Assembly: GCF_003286085.1 (NCBI RefSeq)
Contig: NW_020825289.1
Coordinates: 1,674,001 to 1,738,000 of the forward strand
DNA from: Drosophila persimilis
Taxonomy: Eukaryota; Arthropoda; Insecta; Diptera; Drosophilidae
DNA length: 64,000 bases
Direction of reading: 5' to 3'
Under the pieces are notes generated by a model. The model searched no databases, was not told the origin of the DNA, and saw only the letters and a list, made by a program, of their open reading frames with translations. A program made the translations under genes and the position numbers. This document shows, piece after piece, positions 34,170 to 44,756 of the stretch (position 1 is its first letter; the number at the start of each line of letters is the position of its first letter).

Positions 34170-34493
34170 TGTTGCGTGACCTTCCATCCATGGCCACAAT
34201 TATTAGTTATAGATGGAATTATGAATTATGAATTATGAAGTCTAGTGTAAGTTAGGCTAGGGCAAAGCGGGAGCGCAATAAAAGCTCGCTCTCTCGCTCT
34301 TGGCGAATTCGCCCCGCTTTGCCACCGTAGGATAGCTAGAGTAAGAGATTTGAATTGTGAAGAAAATATAGTTGTTCGCCAACCTTGAATCAGATCGAGC
34401 GTATCAAGTTTTTCGCCCCGCCAAATAAATAATTTAAATTACAGCCACCCAAAGTTTTCGGTAACTGATTAGAAAAACTCTTCTAATTTTTCA
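34170..34493 (+). repeat. 3' LTR of BEL-A
   Basis: Same ends as 27618-27934; preceded by the purine-rich CAACGGGGCCGG. Differs by an extra GAATTAT-type repeat and about two substitutions. Confidence 0.92.
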
Positions 34494-34622
34494 TCATCAA
34501 TAGGTTGTCACGCCGGAAAACAACACGAAAAGAATTAACAATTAAGAATTAATCACCTATACATATTCCTACTCTTATACCAATAAAAACTTAAATAATC
34601 CTCGAAAAGCCATCCCTTCACA
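34494..34622 (+). repeat. 5' LTR of SAP-gypsy, second part
   Basis: After the TCATC duplication, it continues to GCCATCCCTTCACA, the same end as at 47289 and 63516. It contains ACCAATAAAAACTT. Confidence 0.85.
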
Positions 34623-34871
34623 GTTCAGAAGTTGGATCATTAGAGTTGGTTTTGTGTAGAGCGGAAAAGTTGTAAGAGAAACTACAGAAAAGCGGCAAGA
34701 ATCGTCGACGTGGGAAGTTTGCAATGGGATGTGTTCCCAAAGGTATATGTGACAAAGCAGATTGCAAATTACGGATGTGTTCCTTTTTTACGTGGCAGAC
34801 GGATTCAAGGTTTAGCGATCAGGAATCTTAGTGAACCTGGGAAAAAGAGTCTCAAGACTGTGTGAATCTGT

Positions 34872-36590
34872 GTGAGTCTGTCGATATATGCATGTACATA
34901 CAAAGATCTTGTGTGTATATGTAGCGTCATTGTGAAATACCTACATATCAGTTGTCTCGCTTGCACACTTGCAAATAGAATTTTGTGTGCGTGCAGCTTA
35001 AAAGCAGACAAAGTCATTGAGAGAGAGGCAAGCATACTAAGGAAAATTGTGAAAATAGCGGACCTTAAGGAGGACCAGTTGAGGTTCCTTATACGAGAGA
35101 GGAACTTGACACTTTCTGGGTCCAGAGCCGAATTAATACAACGACTAATTGAGTATGAAAAATCGGAAGACGTAGAGATGCCGCAAGGAGCTGGAATCAC
35201 TAGTCAACATGAGGAGACGCTGACGTCACAATCCGCTGCGATTTCACGTATGCAAATCGAAATGACGGAGCTGAAGAATATGTTGGCTCAGTTGGTTACC
35301 ATGCAAATGCATAATGCAGAGGCAACAGCTAGTCAGCAGCAGCAAATCACAGAAGAGAATACCCAAGAGATTTTCCACGACAATAGCCCTGGTGGACAGG
35401 CGATCAAAAACGTTAGACAAGCATCGGTCAAAGAAATAGCAAACACCTTGCCAGAGTTTGACCCAAGCGACGATAACGCCATCTCCGTTAACCAGTTCAT
35501 CGATCGTGTCAACAAAGTAGTTGATGCTTACCAATTAGACGAGAAATTTGTATTGCTAGGGTCCCGCCAAAATGTGGTTCGACTCTTCGCCGGTTCTACA
35601 CACCACGTGGAACAACTTCGCTGCAGCCATACAAGACGAGTTTGAATCTAACCCAGACGATGCAGAAGTTCACTTTAATATGGCTAATGCAACCAGACGA
35701 TCGAAGGAAACAGTGAAGGAGTACTGTTTCCGGATGTCCGCCCTTGACGTGAGGTACAAACTTAGTGAAGCAGCTGTAATAAGATATTTTCGATCAGGTC
35801 TACAGCACCGCGAATTGCAAAACAGTTTTGCAGCAATGCACTTTTCGACTATGAAGCAGTTTCGTGATGCAGCTGAATCTTATTTCGTAAATAGAGGTCG
35901 GCCAATTGCGAACAAAAAGGAATTCTTATCAAAAGGCAACAACTTCGAGACAAAACAGGACAACGGTGTAAAGCCAATAAAACCGAAGGAAGTTGAGAAG
36001 TGGTACAATTGTGGAGAAGTGGGGCATTTCGGTAATTCATGCCCAAAGGAGAAGAAGATGCAACAAATTTCATGCCAAGCTAAAAATTTATTGCGTTTGG
36101 GCACCTCGAATCAAGACAACATAATTACCAGGCAAATCTACATAAAGTCGTGTAGATATACTGGAAGTATCATGCGCCAGTCATTTGCCCAACAAATAAA
36201 CGCTGATCGCCAAAGGTGCTCTATGAAAATACGAGGCATTTGTGGCGGTTCTTGTATCCTTACCGAAGCAATGGTTGTGGATATGGACATCGATGGAAAA
36301 ATCATTACAGCCAAAGTATACGGAGCAGAAGACGATCTCTTGCAGGAGGACTTCCTGCTGGGACAGGACGTCATCATTAGTGCTCATCTATCGCTTAAGT
36401 TTGAGCCAGGCGACACGGAAGTTAAACGAGCAGTTCATCAGTCGGTAGCTCTTGAAAACGACATCATAGCTAACCAACTTCTTGTTAATTTTCAGATCGA
36501 TCAAGAAAGAAACCAAATGCGCAGCTTGCTGGAGAAGTTTGCCAATGTTTTTGCAATGGATTGCAAGGCATAGGCAAAACAAACATCGTT
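34872..36590 (+). pseudogene. SAP-gypsy gag region
   Basis: Near residue 65 of the first frame there is a SAP-like helix-turn-helix (LKEDQLRFLIRERNLTLSGS, then AELIQRL), a fold that in other proteins binds AT-rich or scaffold DNA. A Gln/Met-rich coil follows, then the Gag body (TWNNFAAAIQDEFESN, VKEYCFRMSALDVRY, YFRSGLQHRE) and a zinc-knuckle-like segment (NCGEVGHFGNSC). After it comes a protease-like stretch (about 36240-36400; FLLGQDVIISAH). The start codon is uncertain. Broken, about one or two breaks. Confidence 0.7.
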
Positions 36591-38159
36591 CAAGCCAATA
36601 TCATCGTTGAGAGTGGCCAGGTGGTTTCTCAATCGCCATACCGAGTTGCCGAGCCAAAGAAGGAAATTGTGAACAGAATGGTCGACGAGCTGTTGGATTA
36701 CGACATTATCACCTCATCCACATCAGAGTACGCCAGTCCGGTGGTACTCATCAAGAAGCCAAACGGTAGTGATCGACTCTGTGTTGATTACCGCCGCCTG
36801 AACAAGCTGATCAAGAAGGAAAATTTCCCAGTACCAAATATTGAGGAGCGTCTGCAGGAGGCAAAGCGGTTTAAATACTTTTCGTCACTAGACCTCAACA
36901 GCGGATATTATCAGATTGAAGTAGCACCCGAAAGTAGAAAGTTTACTGCATTTATCACCACGGATGGACTATATGAGTTCAAGCGATTGCCTTTTGGGCT
37001 AAAGACTGCGCCTGCTGTTTTTAATCGACTCATGGCAGAATTGCAAAAGCGAGTGCAGAAAGGCGACATGATACATTACATGGACGACATCTTAATTGGT
37101 AGTCAGACGTTTGACGAGATGTATGAGAAGCTTGCTCGAATCCTTCAAGTATTGCAGGAGTGCGGATTAACTCTAAATCTGAAGAAATGTGAATTGTATA
37201 AGCAATCAATTACAGTCCTGGGTCATCGGATACACGCTGACGGCATCAGTCCTGGAGAGATTAAGACGAATGCCATTTTATTGTTCCCGACGCCGAGCAA
37301 TGTTACCGAAGTACGACAGTTTTTAGGCCTCATAGGATACTTCAGGAAATTTATTGCTGGATATGTCACTATTTCGGAGCCCTTGCGTACCCTATTGCGC
37401 AAGGACCAGAAATTTAGGTGGGAACTGCTCCAGCAAGATGCTTTTGCGGAGTTAAAAAGATGCTTGATAACAAATCCTGTTGTCGTCAGCTACCGCCTAG
37501 ATGCTGATCATGAACTACATACGGATGCCAGTGCTGTTGGTTTAGCCGGGGTATTTCTGCAAAAGGAGACGGATGAAATGAAGCCAATTGCTTATTATAG
37601 CCGAGCAACTACCAAACCAGAGAAAAACTACCACAGTTACGAGCTCGAAGCTATTGCCGTCGTCGAGTCGTTGGAGCGATTCAAATACTACATCTATGGT
37701 AAGAGAATCAAAGTTGTTACCGATTGTAATGCCCTGAAAACATCAATGGAAAAGCGAGATCTGATACCCCGAATTGCAAGATGGTGGTTGCGTATTCAAG
37801 AATTTGCGATATACATTATTCATCGAACTGGAACACAGATGAGTCACGTTGACGCGCTAAGTCGAGCTACATTTTTAGGATGGACATGAGATGGAAACAG
37901 CATGCATGAAAATTTCAAAGACCATCATTGACGAGGCTGATTGGTTATTCACTATACAAGTACAAGATGCTAAAATCCAGAAAATTGTAGCTGATATGAA
38001 AATCGATAAGAGATCTGAGAACGACGAGTTATTGACCAAGATCGCCTTTTTCGCAAATATGACAGCAGTTAAAATTCTATATTCTACACGAATTTCACGA
38101 CAAGTCCGGCCACATGAGCACAGATAAAACAATTTCCCCCGAATGCGCAACTTCGTTAA
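36561..38159 (+). pseudogene. SAP-gypsy pol: RT and RNase H, integrase start
   Basis: RT: ASPVVLIKKPNGSDRLCVDY, SSLDLNSGYYQIEV, FKRLPFGLKTAPAVFNRLM, catalytic YMDDILIG near 37080, VRQFLGLIGYFRKFIAGY. RNase H: HTDASAVGLAGVFLQ, YHSYELEAIAVVESLERF, VTDCNALKTS, HVDALSRA. Integrase start: HDKSGHMSTDKT-like at about 38095-38130. The region to 37889 is open. The coding sense is cut at 38159 by the TIR element. Fossil as a whole. Confidence 0.85.
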
Positions 38160-38310
38160 GGGATCGCGCACTCTGTAACTGAAATCGGAGCTGAAAGCGG
38201 AGCTGATAGCTGATTTATAAGCTCTGAAAAAACAAACACACTGCACCGGTGCAAGTGCGCACATTGCACACTGAGCTGATCTGAAAGCTGAAAAAGCTCG
38301 CTGAAATCAG
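38160..38310 (+). repeat. Left inverted arm of TIR element
   Basis: Degenerate repeats of AGCTGAAA, AGCTGATC and TGAAATC. The reverse complement of 45866-46020 aligns along most of its length. Confidence 0.7.
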
Positions 38311-38556
38311 CTTAGCTTAGTTTGATCGATCAAGCGTGCTTGTTTTTTCAGCAAGCTGATTGCTGATTTTGTTCAAGTGTATTGGTTCATAAGTGATCGA
38401 AAATGGGCTGTAAAACATTGTTAAGCGAAATTACGGCTAACCCAGTGCTGGGGAATAAGCGGGACTATTAAAAATATTTGAATAATAGTTTTATTTCTAT
38501 AATTTCTGGAAGGCGATAAATTGGGCAAAAAAGTTTTATTATTTACCATTACCAAT
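38311..38556. other. TIR-element interior, no gene
   Basis: AT-rich sequence with further AGCTGAT-like words up to about 38360. Nothing else recognised. Confidence 0.4.
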
Positions 38557-38925
38557 TGTTCGGAGCAGAACCCAGCCGATTAGCTGCTTACCAAATAGCA
38601 CCTAATTCTTGGCCCTCAGCCGCTTATTTTGTTTGTTACTTATGTCTATGTCACTCATTTGTTTGTTAAAGCTTTGCGCGTGCTTGCCCTGCTAAACGCT
38701 CTCTGCCAGCTCGCTCTTCGCTATCTCCGCTTTGCGTCTGCCTACCGACGTCGGCTGAGCGAAGCTGCGCTTAGCGATCGGAGCGGCAATGTAAAGGGCA
38801 GGCAAGCCACACTTGCAATTTGGATGTCACGCATTAAAGAACATATCGCAATTTTATTTCTGCGCCGAGTTTTATTTAATTGGAATAATTAGTCGGCCGA
38901 TTGGGGATAAAAAACATTATCTCCA
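38557..38925 (+). repeat. 5' LTR of gag-only BEL element
   Basis: TGTTCGGAGCAGAACCC..ATTATCTCCA; same length and apparently the same sequence as 41613-41981. Confidence 0.9.
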
Positions 38926-39289
38926 CATAAAATTTGGTGACCACGACGTGATTTCTGAGTTGCAGTGTCAATTAATAATCATTCGCGATCGACATTCGTT
39001 AGCCTTAACAAATTTTCGGCGGTTAAGCACAATTCGGTGCTAAAACATACTTACATACACCTACATACACGCATTGCTGGCTATTAATTTCTCTCTCGCG
39101 ACAATTCGGTCAGTGCAGTGCAGCGAACTCACTAATACACACAAGCGGAGTACAAAGCGGAATCGGACAGCTCGCACAGCCGCACAGCTAAAGGCATTAG
39201 CTGTAATCCCTTTGCTTTCGGTTTCCACGTTTATACGTATACAGGGTGTCTTTTTCGGTCGTGCTGAGTGACTCTTTTAAAACCTCAAC

Positions 39290-41639
39290 ATGGCAGCACC
39301 TGAGCCTACCAATGTCGCGAACGCAGCAATGCCGAGTGATGTAGATTTCTACAAGCACAAGGCCGAGTCCGTAGCGCGCCAACTAAAGGCCATAGATCGC
39401 TTTCTCACCAAGGAAGAGCTTGCCGAGTTAGATGAGGCAGAACTTAGAGCAAATCGAGCGAATGAATGCCGATTTCGATGCCGCTCAAACGAGCCTTGAA
39501 AGGCTGGATTTCCTGCAGTTAGCCCATGATGCCCGGCTGGACTTTTCGAATGTTTATGTCAAGATTAGGTCCAGGCTGTCGCGGGAGTTGATGGCTGCTC
39601 GCACGGTAAATGTTGCCAATTCAACAGCTCGGCATACTCTCGAGGGGAATTCGTCGTTGTTCGCCTATAATAGTGTAGGCCGTTCTCGAATGCCCGAGTT
39701 GCAGCTTCCGCGATTCGGTGGGAACTACATGGATTGGCCAGAATTCCACTCGATGTTCTCGACAATGGTGCACAAAGACCATCGTATCCCAATCATCGAA
39801 AAATTCCAATATCTTCGTGGATGTCTAGATGGTGCTGCGCTGGATACGATTCGTTCCTTGGAACTTTCTGAGGAGAATTACGACAAGGCGTTGAATTTGC
39901 TAATGTTGCGATTCGATAATAAACTGTTACATTTTCAGGCACACGTCAAGGCTATTTTCGGGCTGCAAGGGGTGGGGAAGGGCTCAGCTATCGGCTTGCG
40001 CGCGCTCAGCGACAAAATCAATTCGCACTTGCGTGCACTTCAGACCTTGGCGACCCCGCAGGAGATTTCGGATGGGTTGCTGATCTTCATCATAGGCACG
40101 AAACTGGACCACAAAACAAAGGAGAAATGGGAAGAGAACTTGCCGACGTCAGGATTGCCTCGGTGGTCAAGCATGGCCTCATTTTTGGAAGCGAGATGTC
40201 GGATGCTGGAGAATTTGGGATCAGCCATGGCAACAAGTCCTAGTCAACAGGTGGGAGAAGACAAACCTGTCACCCTTATCACCTCCAGTAACGACCATCC
40301 TAACCCCATATGTAACCATTGCAATTCCTCCGAGCATTACATATCTAGATGTCAGGCATTCCTGAATCTCTCTGCGTTTGAAAGGTACAAAGAAGCAAAG
40401 AAGAGCCGCCTGTGTTTGAACTGCCTCAACAAAGGCCATGAATTGCAGAGGTGCAGGTCAGGACTTTGCAGGCATTGCCAGGCCAAACATCACACGCTAC
40501 TCCACATTCCATCGGGAACTGGTGCTTCATCTTCCTCTTCACCGGCCGAGGAATCGATCCAGCAAGAGGCCGCGACTGTGCTTCTAGCAAGCGGGTGTTC
40601 TATCCCTCCCCCCTCGATCCAGAAATCTCAGCCTAGCCAGAACGTGTTGCTACCTACTGCCCTCGTCCATGTAACAGATCGTTATGGAGCACTTATCCCA
40701 TGTCGTGCCATTTTGGATTCTGCATCACAGGCAAACTTTGTAACATCTAGACTTGCTGATCAGTTGCAGTTGGATCATCGCTCGTCTTATGTTCACATCT
40801 CTGGAATCGGAGATTCCATTCTACCTTCGAGCAAGTCTGTACATATAGTTGTACAATCCCAGGACGCAAGCTATCGAGCTTCCTTCGCTGCAATTGTCAC
40901 CAACTCAATTACGGAAATGCAGCCTAACTTCGGCCTAGACGCAAAGGATTGGCCCATGCCGAATAATCTAAAACTAGCTGATCCTAATTTCTCCAAGCCC
41001 CAACGTATCGATCTGTTGATAGCTTGTGGTTTGTTCTTCGATTTAATGTGCGTCGGACAGATTCGACTATCAGACCAATTGCCAACATTGCAGGAGACAA
41101 AACTTGGTTGGATAGTGTCAGGAAGCATTGATAGCTCGGAGAATAAGCGTGCAGTTTTAGCCGCTTTTGAAAATTCCTCCTCCATCTCTAATGACGATTT
41201 TCGGCCCACAACGCTGGAGTACCAAAACTTAGAGCAGCAATGCAGGAAGCAGCTGCTCGAGTGCCAGGTGCAAGTGAAAAAACTGCGATCGGAGAATCAG
41301 GAACTGCAGCGCGAACTTTTCGATATATTAAAAACCTACATATCCACGCTAAATGAAATTCAACTTTCAACAACTTCTACATTGCCAAATTTCCTGCCAT
41401 TCTATGCAATTACAGAGGTTCCCGATGATCAAGATGTAATCACGACAAGGCGCCTTCGTAAAGAAGCGCCGATTGCTGCATTCGACGATCATCCCAGCGT
41501 AGCCGCCAGCTGCGCCCAAGCAAGCATCTTAAAAAGGGCCGTTGGAAAAATAGCGGTTCTGCCCCTTCAGGATGGATCTGTTGAAAGCCTTTGCCTTCCA
41601 ACTGGGGGTGAATGTTCGGAGCAGAACCCAGCCGATTAG
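39290..41639 (+). CDS. BEL Gag-protease protein with coiled coil replacing pol
   Basis: Starts near 39290 (MAAPEPTNVANAAM). Domains in order: N-terminal helical part, BEL Gag block (LPRFGGNYMDWPEFHSMF, near 39720), zinc knuckles (CNHCNSSEHYISRC, CLNCLNKGHELQRC, CRHCQAKHHTLLH; 40310-40500), protease-like region (ILDSASQANFV, near 40720) and the TKLGWIVSG block (near 41110). Next comes a strong coiled coil of about 50 residues (LECQVQVKKLRSENQELQRE, near 41260). The tail (KRAVGKIAVLPLQDGS, CLPTGGECSE) resembles the end of BEL pol. The protease active site reads DSA rather than the usual DSG/DTG. The protein probably forms particles and binds RNA but cannot reverse transcribe. Confidence 0.8.
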
Positions 41640-41981
41640 CTGCTTACCAAATAGCACCTAATTCTTGGCCCTCAGCCGCTTATTTTGTTTGTTACTTATG
41701 TCTATGTCACTCATTTGTTTGTTAAAGCTTTGCGCGTGCTTGCCCTGCTAAACGCTCTCTGCCAGCTCGCTCTTCGCTATCTCCGCTTTGCGTCTGCCTA
41801 CCGACGTCGGCTGAGCGAAGCTGCGCTTAGCGATCGGAGCGGCAATGTAAAGGGCAGGCAAGCCACACTTGCAATTTGGATGTCACGCATTAAAGAACAT
41901 ATCGCAATTTTATTTCTGCGCCGAGTTTTATTTAATTGGAATAATTAGTCGGCCGATTGGGGATAAAAAACATTATCTCCA
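41613..41981 (+). repeat. 3' LTR of gag-only BEL element
   Basis: Partner of 38557-38925. The stop codon of the coding region falls inside the first 30 bp of this LTR. Confidence 0.9.
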
Positions 41982-42157
41982 ATAAATATAATATACTATG
42001 TCCCCAAGTACAGTAAACGATCGAAAGACATCACAATGTTTATTATTATACAAAATAAATAATAATTAAAAAATGTAATAATAATTCGTAAAATAAAAGT
42101 AATACGAATACAAACTCAACGGAAATGTGGTTAAAATACACTAAATTAAAAAAAACC
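41982..42157. other. AT-rich spacer, no gene
   Basis: Runs of AATAATAAT and AAAATAAAAG; nothing recognised. Confidence 0.4.
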
Positions 42158-42262
42158 AGGGGGAACGTTGTGAGTTGCTGCGGACACCGCAACTCTACAG
42201 TTATACCCGATACTAAGTCAGTATGGCTCTCCTCCGGCAGCGCCGCTAATATTAAACGACAT
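42158..42262 (-). mobile_element. DINE-1-like repeat, terminal fragment
   Basis: AGGGGGAACG, the hairpin AGTTGCTGCGGACACCGCAACT, TTATACCCGATACT and CAGTATGGCTCTCCTCCGGC: the reverse complement of 6990-7087. Only the 3' terminal 100 bp remain. Confidence 0.75.
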
Positions 42263-43404
42263 GTAGGGGGCATGAATCGAGGTTGGGAGGTGGGAGGTGG
42301 AGGGAGGTGGGAGGTGCCTGCCGATCAGCTGCCTGGGCAGCTGACCGCAAGATTGACAATTATCGAAATCAGCCGAGGTCAGGGTTGCTCCCATTTGACA
42401 ACATAGAGGGCGTAACCTCCCCATGCAAAAGTGCATGCAAATGTCAAGTGGCCAGAGCAGGTTTCCGGCTTCGATCTTTTCCTGTGCGATAATCAAGCCG
42501 ACGAGTCGTGTTTTTCCCAATCAGTGAAAAGTTTGCCATCCGCGCCTAATTCCACTAAATAAAGTCGAAAGTGTGTACAGGGCCGGAAGGTTTATAAGTG
42601 TAGCCGTTTTCTGCGGGAGCAACCTCTTCTGTGGGCGTTCTAACCCAGAGAACCGCCAGAGGCTGGATTAATCTGTGTACATCCACGGATACCGCTGCCA
42701 CTGCGGTAAGATAAATGTCGATCCCCGTTCTCCGGGCGAATATCTAATAGAGGTAACTCGTATTTTCCGCAGCAAAGGATTTCCTGCGGAAATTGTGGAC
42801 CAGCTCCTCGGGAAGACGCCGCCTTACGCGCCCCAGCCTAGCGCGACCCGTGCTAAGGCGCCGTAAGGCACCCAACGTTTGCGGCACCAAAAAGTGACCA
42901 GCAAAGTGGAGTACTTCGACCCGCCTGGAAATCGCAGGCGTCAGCATACTGGTTCATCGTTTTCCCGGATCCGCCGAGAGGCTCCGTAGATTCCACGTGC
43001 CGCATCAACAAGCGATCCGTAACCGAGACCGCGTCCACTGCTCGTGGGCTGATATTCTCGTTCCGTCGGCCGCTCCCCGTCCCCAACCGGCGCCCATGTC
43101 GCCCGGCGAGGAGTTTGTGCTGGCAAAACCAGGCGCATTCGAGCCTACCAATCTACCGTTCCCGCTTCAACAGACCCCTGTATTAATAGAGTTTCGTCGA
43201 TGTAGAATCCAAATCTCGGTCCGTGTTTCAAAAATGGCGCAGTAAAGCCGGTGTTAAAGAAAGTTACGGCCCGAGAGCAGCCCAGCAGAATTAAAATTAA
43301 TAAATACGCTCTTCGGACCCCTGATTTCAGTTCCGCCTATCCTCTCCTTGGCAGGCAGTCCGATGCGATTCGCCAAACCCAGTTAGAAAAGTAATTGAGC
43401 TGAA
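42263..43404. other. Unassigned sequence with G-rich tract and hairpin
   Basis: A GGAGGTGG-type purine tract (42283-42318) is followed by a perfect palindrome TCAGCTGCC-TG-GGCAGCTGA (42327-42346). A TG..CA stretch 42321-42579 with CTAAATAAAGTCG near its end could be a short LTR, but no second copy exists to test this. No reading frame is convincing; the 63-codon frame at 42675-42866 is the longest with a protein-like look and is unrecognised. Confidence 0.35.
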
Positions 43405-43620
43405 GGCCATCCGGTCGAATCCGCCAGAGACTCGAACCAATGAACAAGACTATAGAATCGTTCCTTTGAGCAAACAAATGAAGTTCCTAAAATTTAACTT
43501 AAATATTAGTTAGGCCATTCCGTCGAATCCGACAGAGACTCGAACCCATGAATAAGACTCTAGAATCGTTCCTTTGAACAAACAAATGAAGTTCCTAAGA
43601 TTTAGCTTTAAATACTAGTT
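43405..43620. repeat. 108-bp tandem duplication
   Basis: Two units starting GGCCAT (43405, 43513) sharing GTCGAATCCG.CAGAGACTCGAACC and CAAACAAATGAAGTTCCTAA. Non-coding. Confidence 0.8.
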
Positions 43621-43749
43621 GTACCCGTTCGAATTAAGAATTTATATGAAATATTGGAAAGAATTTAGAGGAAATTGTAAGAAATCTAAAAAGCACCCGA
43701 AACAAAACAGAAATTTATTGGATTTAGAACTAACCCCGCCTGAGGGAAA

Positions 43750-44742
43750 TCAAAGGTCTCGAAAGCACTAATGTAAACGAAAGAAAAAGGATAACGTTCT
43801 ATTTCAGCAGTCGCCGGAAGATCGATCTTTCGCCGATGGAGAAACCTAACTGCGTGAGTAAAATCCTGCGACTTTCGTTTGGTTCTAGTGGGCGCGCCCA
43901 ATCCTAAGCTCTCGAAAAGAAAATAAGAAACGAATTTACGATAAAATCGCTAATGAATAGCAACAATCTTACACTTTCCTCACTATATCCTATATTGCCA
44001 GTTGTATACAAGCAACCGAATTAAAAGAAAATTTAAATGAATTTGTGCCAGGAATAACCTGCTAACCTTAAGATACACCTTAATTATTAACTCCACCTCA
44101 TATCACTTTATATACGCCTCAGAATCTCTCATATACATATACTCGCTGTAGATCTCTAGAATTAGAAAAATATGCCATCGCTGAATATATTAGTTTTAAC
44201 CGTTTTTCGAACAAATATATAATGGAATTTAGATAAAGATACAAAAGGATGAACTCTGTGCCGGCGTGCGTGTAACCGCGATCTAGCTAAAGGGGCCATC
44301 TGAAACTTCCGGTTTTGAGGAAGATGGTCATAGGTTGGGTGGGCAAAATAAGCTACCACACTGACATCCGTGGGATAGCAACCGATATCTCCTCCTCTTT
44401 CCCTCACTCTTCACTCTCTTTCTACTTTCTCTCTCTCTCTCTCCCCCTCATCTTCTCCTCCCTTCTCTTCTGCACTCTCCCCTATTCCTTACGGAGCGTT
44501 TCTTTTATCTTTTTGTCGTTCTACCGGTAGTTCTAGCACCGTATAGTCGCAGCACGCTCAATTCTTAGGAAAATAAATCGTTAAAATTATCGCGTGATAG
44601 TGTTGCTAAATGGAGACGATCTGTACGCGCAAGAACCACCACCCCAAAGCCGACGAGCTAGAGCCGGAACATTTAAAGCGTGCCCCGCCTTTGCAGATCG
44701 CCCCTCCTGTCCGTCTAGCGTAGACGAGCGTTACACGTTACA
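43750..44742. repeat. LTR-like sequence ending ACACGTTACA
   Basis: Non-coding sequence with a CT-rich tract (44380-44480), AGGAAAATAAATCG, and an end at CGTTACACGTTACA. It shares ordered blocks with 17424-17923. The left edge is not defined. Confidence 0.4.
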
Positions 44743-44756
44743 GACACGAAAATCGG

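Larger units (their letters stand above)
27618..34493 (+). mobile_element. BEL/Pao element copy BEL-A, nearly whole
   Basis: 6,876 bp with LTRs at 27618-27934 and 34170-34493, a primer site directly after the 5' LTR, a leader with three 55-bp repeats, and one long gag-pol region (28994-34141) ending about 30 bp before the 3' LTR. A perfect 5-bp target duplication TCATC flanks it (27613-27617, 34494-34498). The LTRs differ by about two substitutions and one extra 8-bp repeat, so it is young. It looks nearly whole, with about one break. It is the best reference for the BEL-B and BEL-C relatives in this window. Confidence 0.92.
38557..41981 (+). mobile_element. Gag-only BEL/Pao element, recent insertion
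   Basis: 3.4-kb LTR element with 369-bp LTRs (38557-38925; 41613-41981) that look identical by eye, so it is probably the youngest insertion in the window. A TGGTGACCACGACGTGA stretch about 10 bp after the 5' LTR is the likely primer site, and CTGGGGGTGAA before the 3' LTR is the polypurine tract. Between lies a single gag-to-tail coding region (39290-41639) without RT, RNase H or integrase core. It must be mobilised by another BEL element. A second, older copy is at 1-1191, so this is a real non-autonomous family. No clear target duplication was found. It looks whole for its type, with about one break. Confidence 0.85.

Noticed and set aside
38552-41986. CCAAT as target duplication of the Gag-only BEL element
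   Set aside because: CCAAT stands directly left of 38557 and also overlaps the right end, but the right copy would use bases that belong to the LTR (CTCCA in all three LTRs). Left unresolved.
42997-43245. 82-codon frame in unassigned sequence
   Set aside because: Pro/Arg-rich, GC-driven, no recognisable domain and no support from a second copy.
44162-44530. Overlapping frames duplicated at 60398-60766
   Set aside because: Their identity is explained by the segmental duplication; the plus-strand one is mostly Ser/Leu/Phe from a CT microsatellite.
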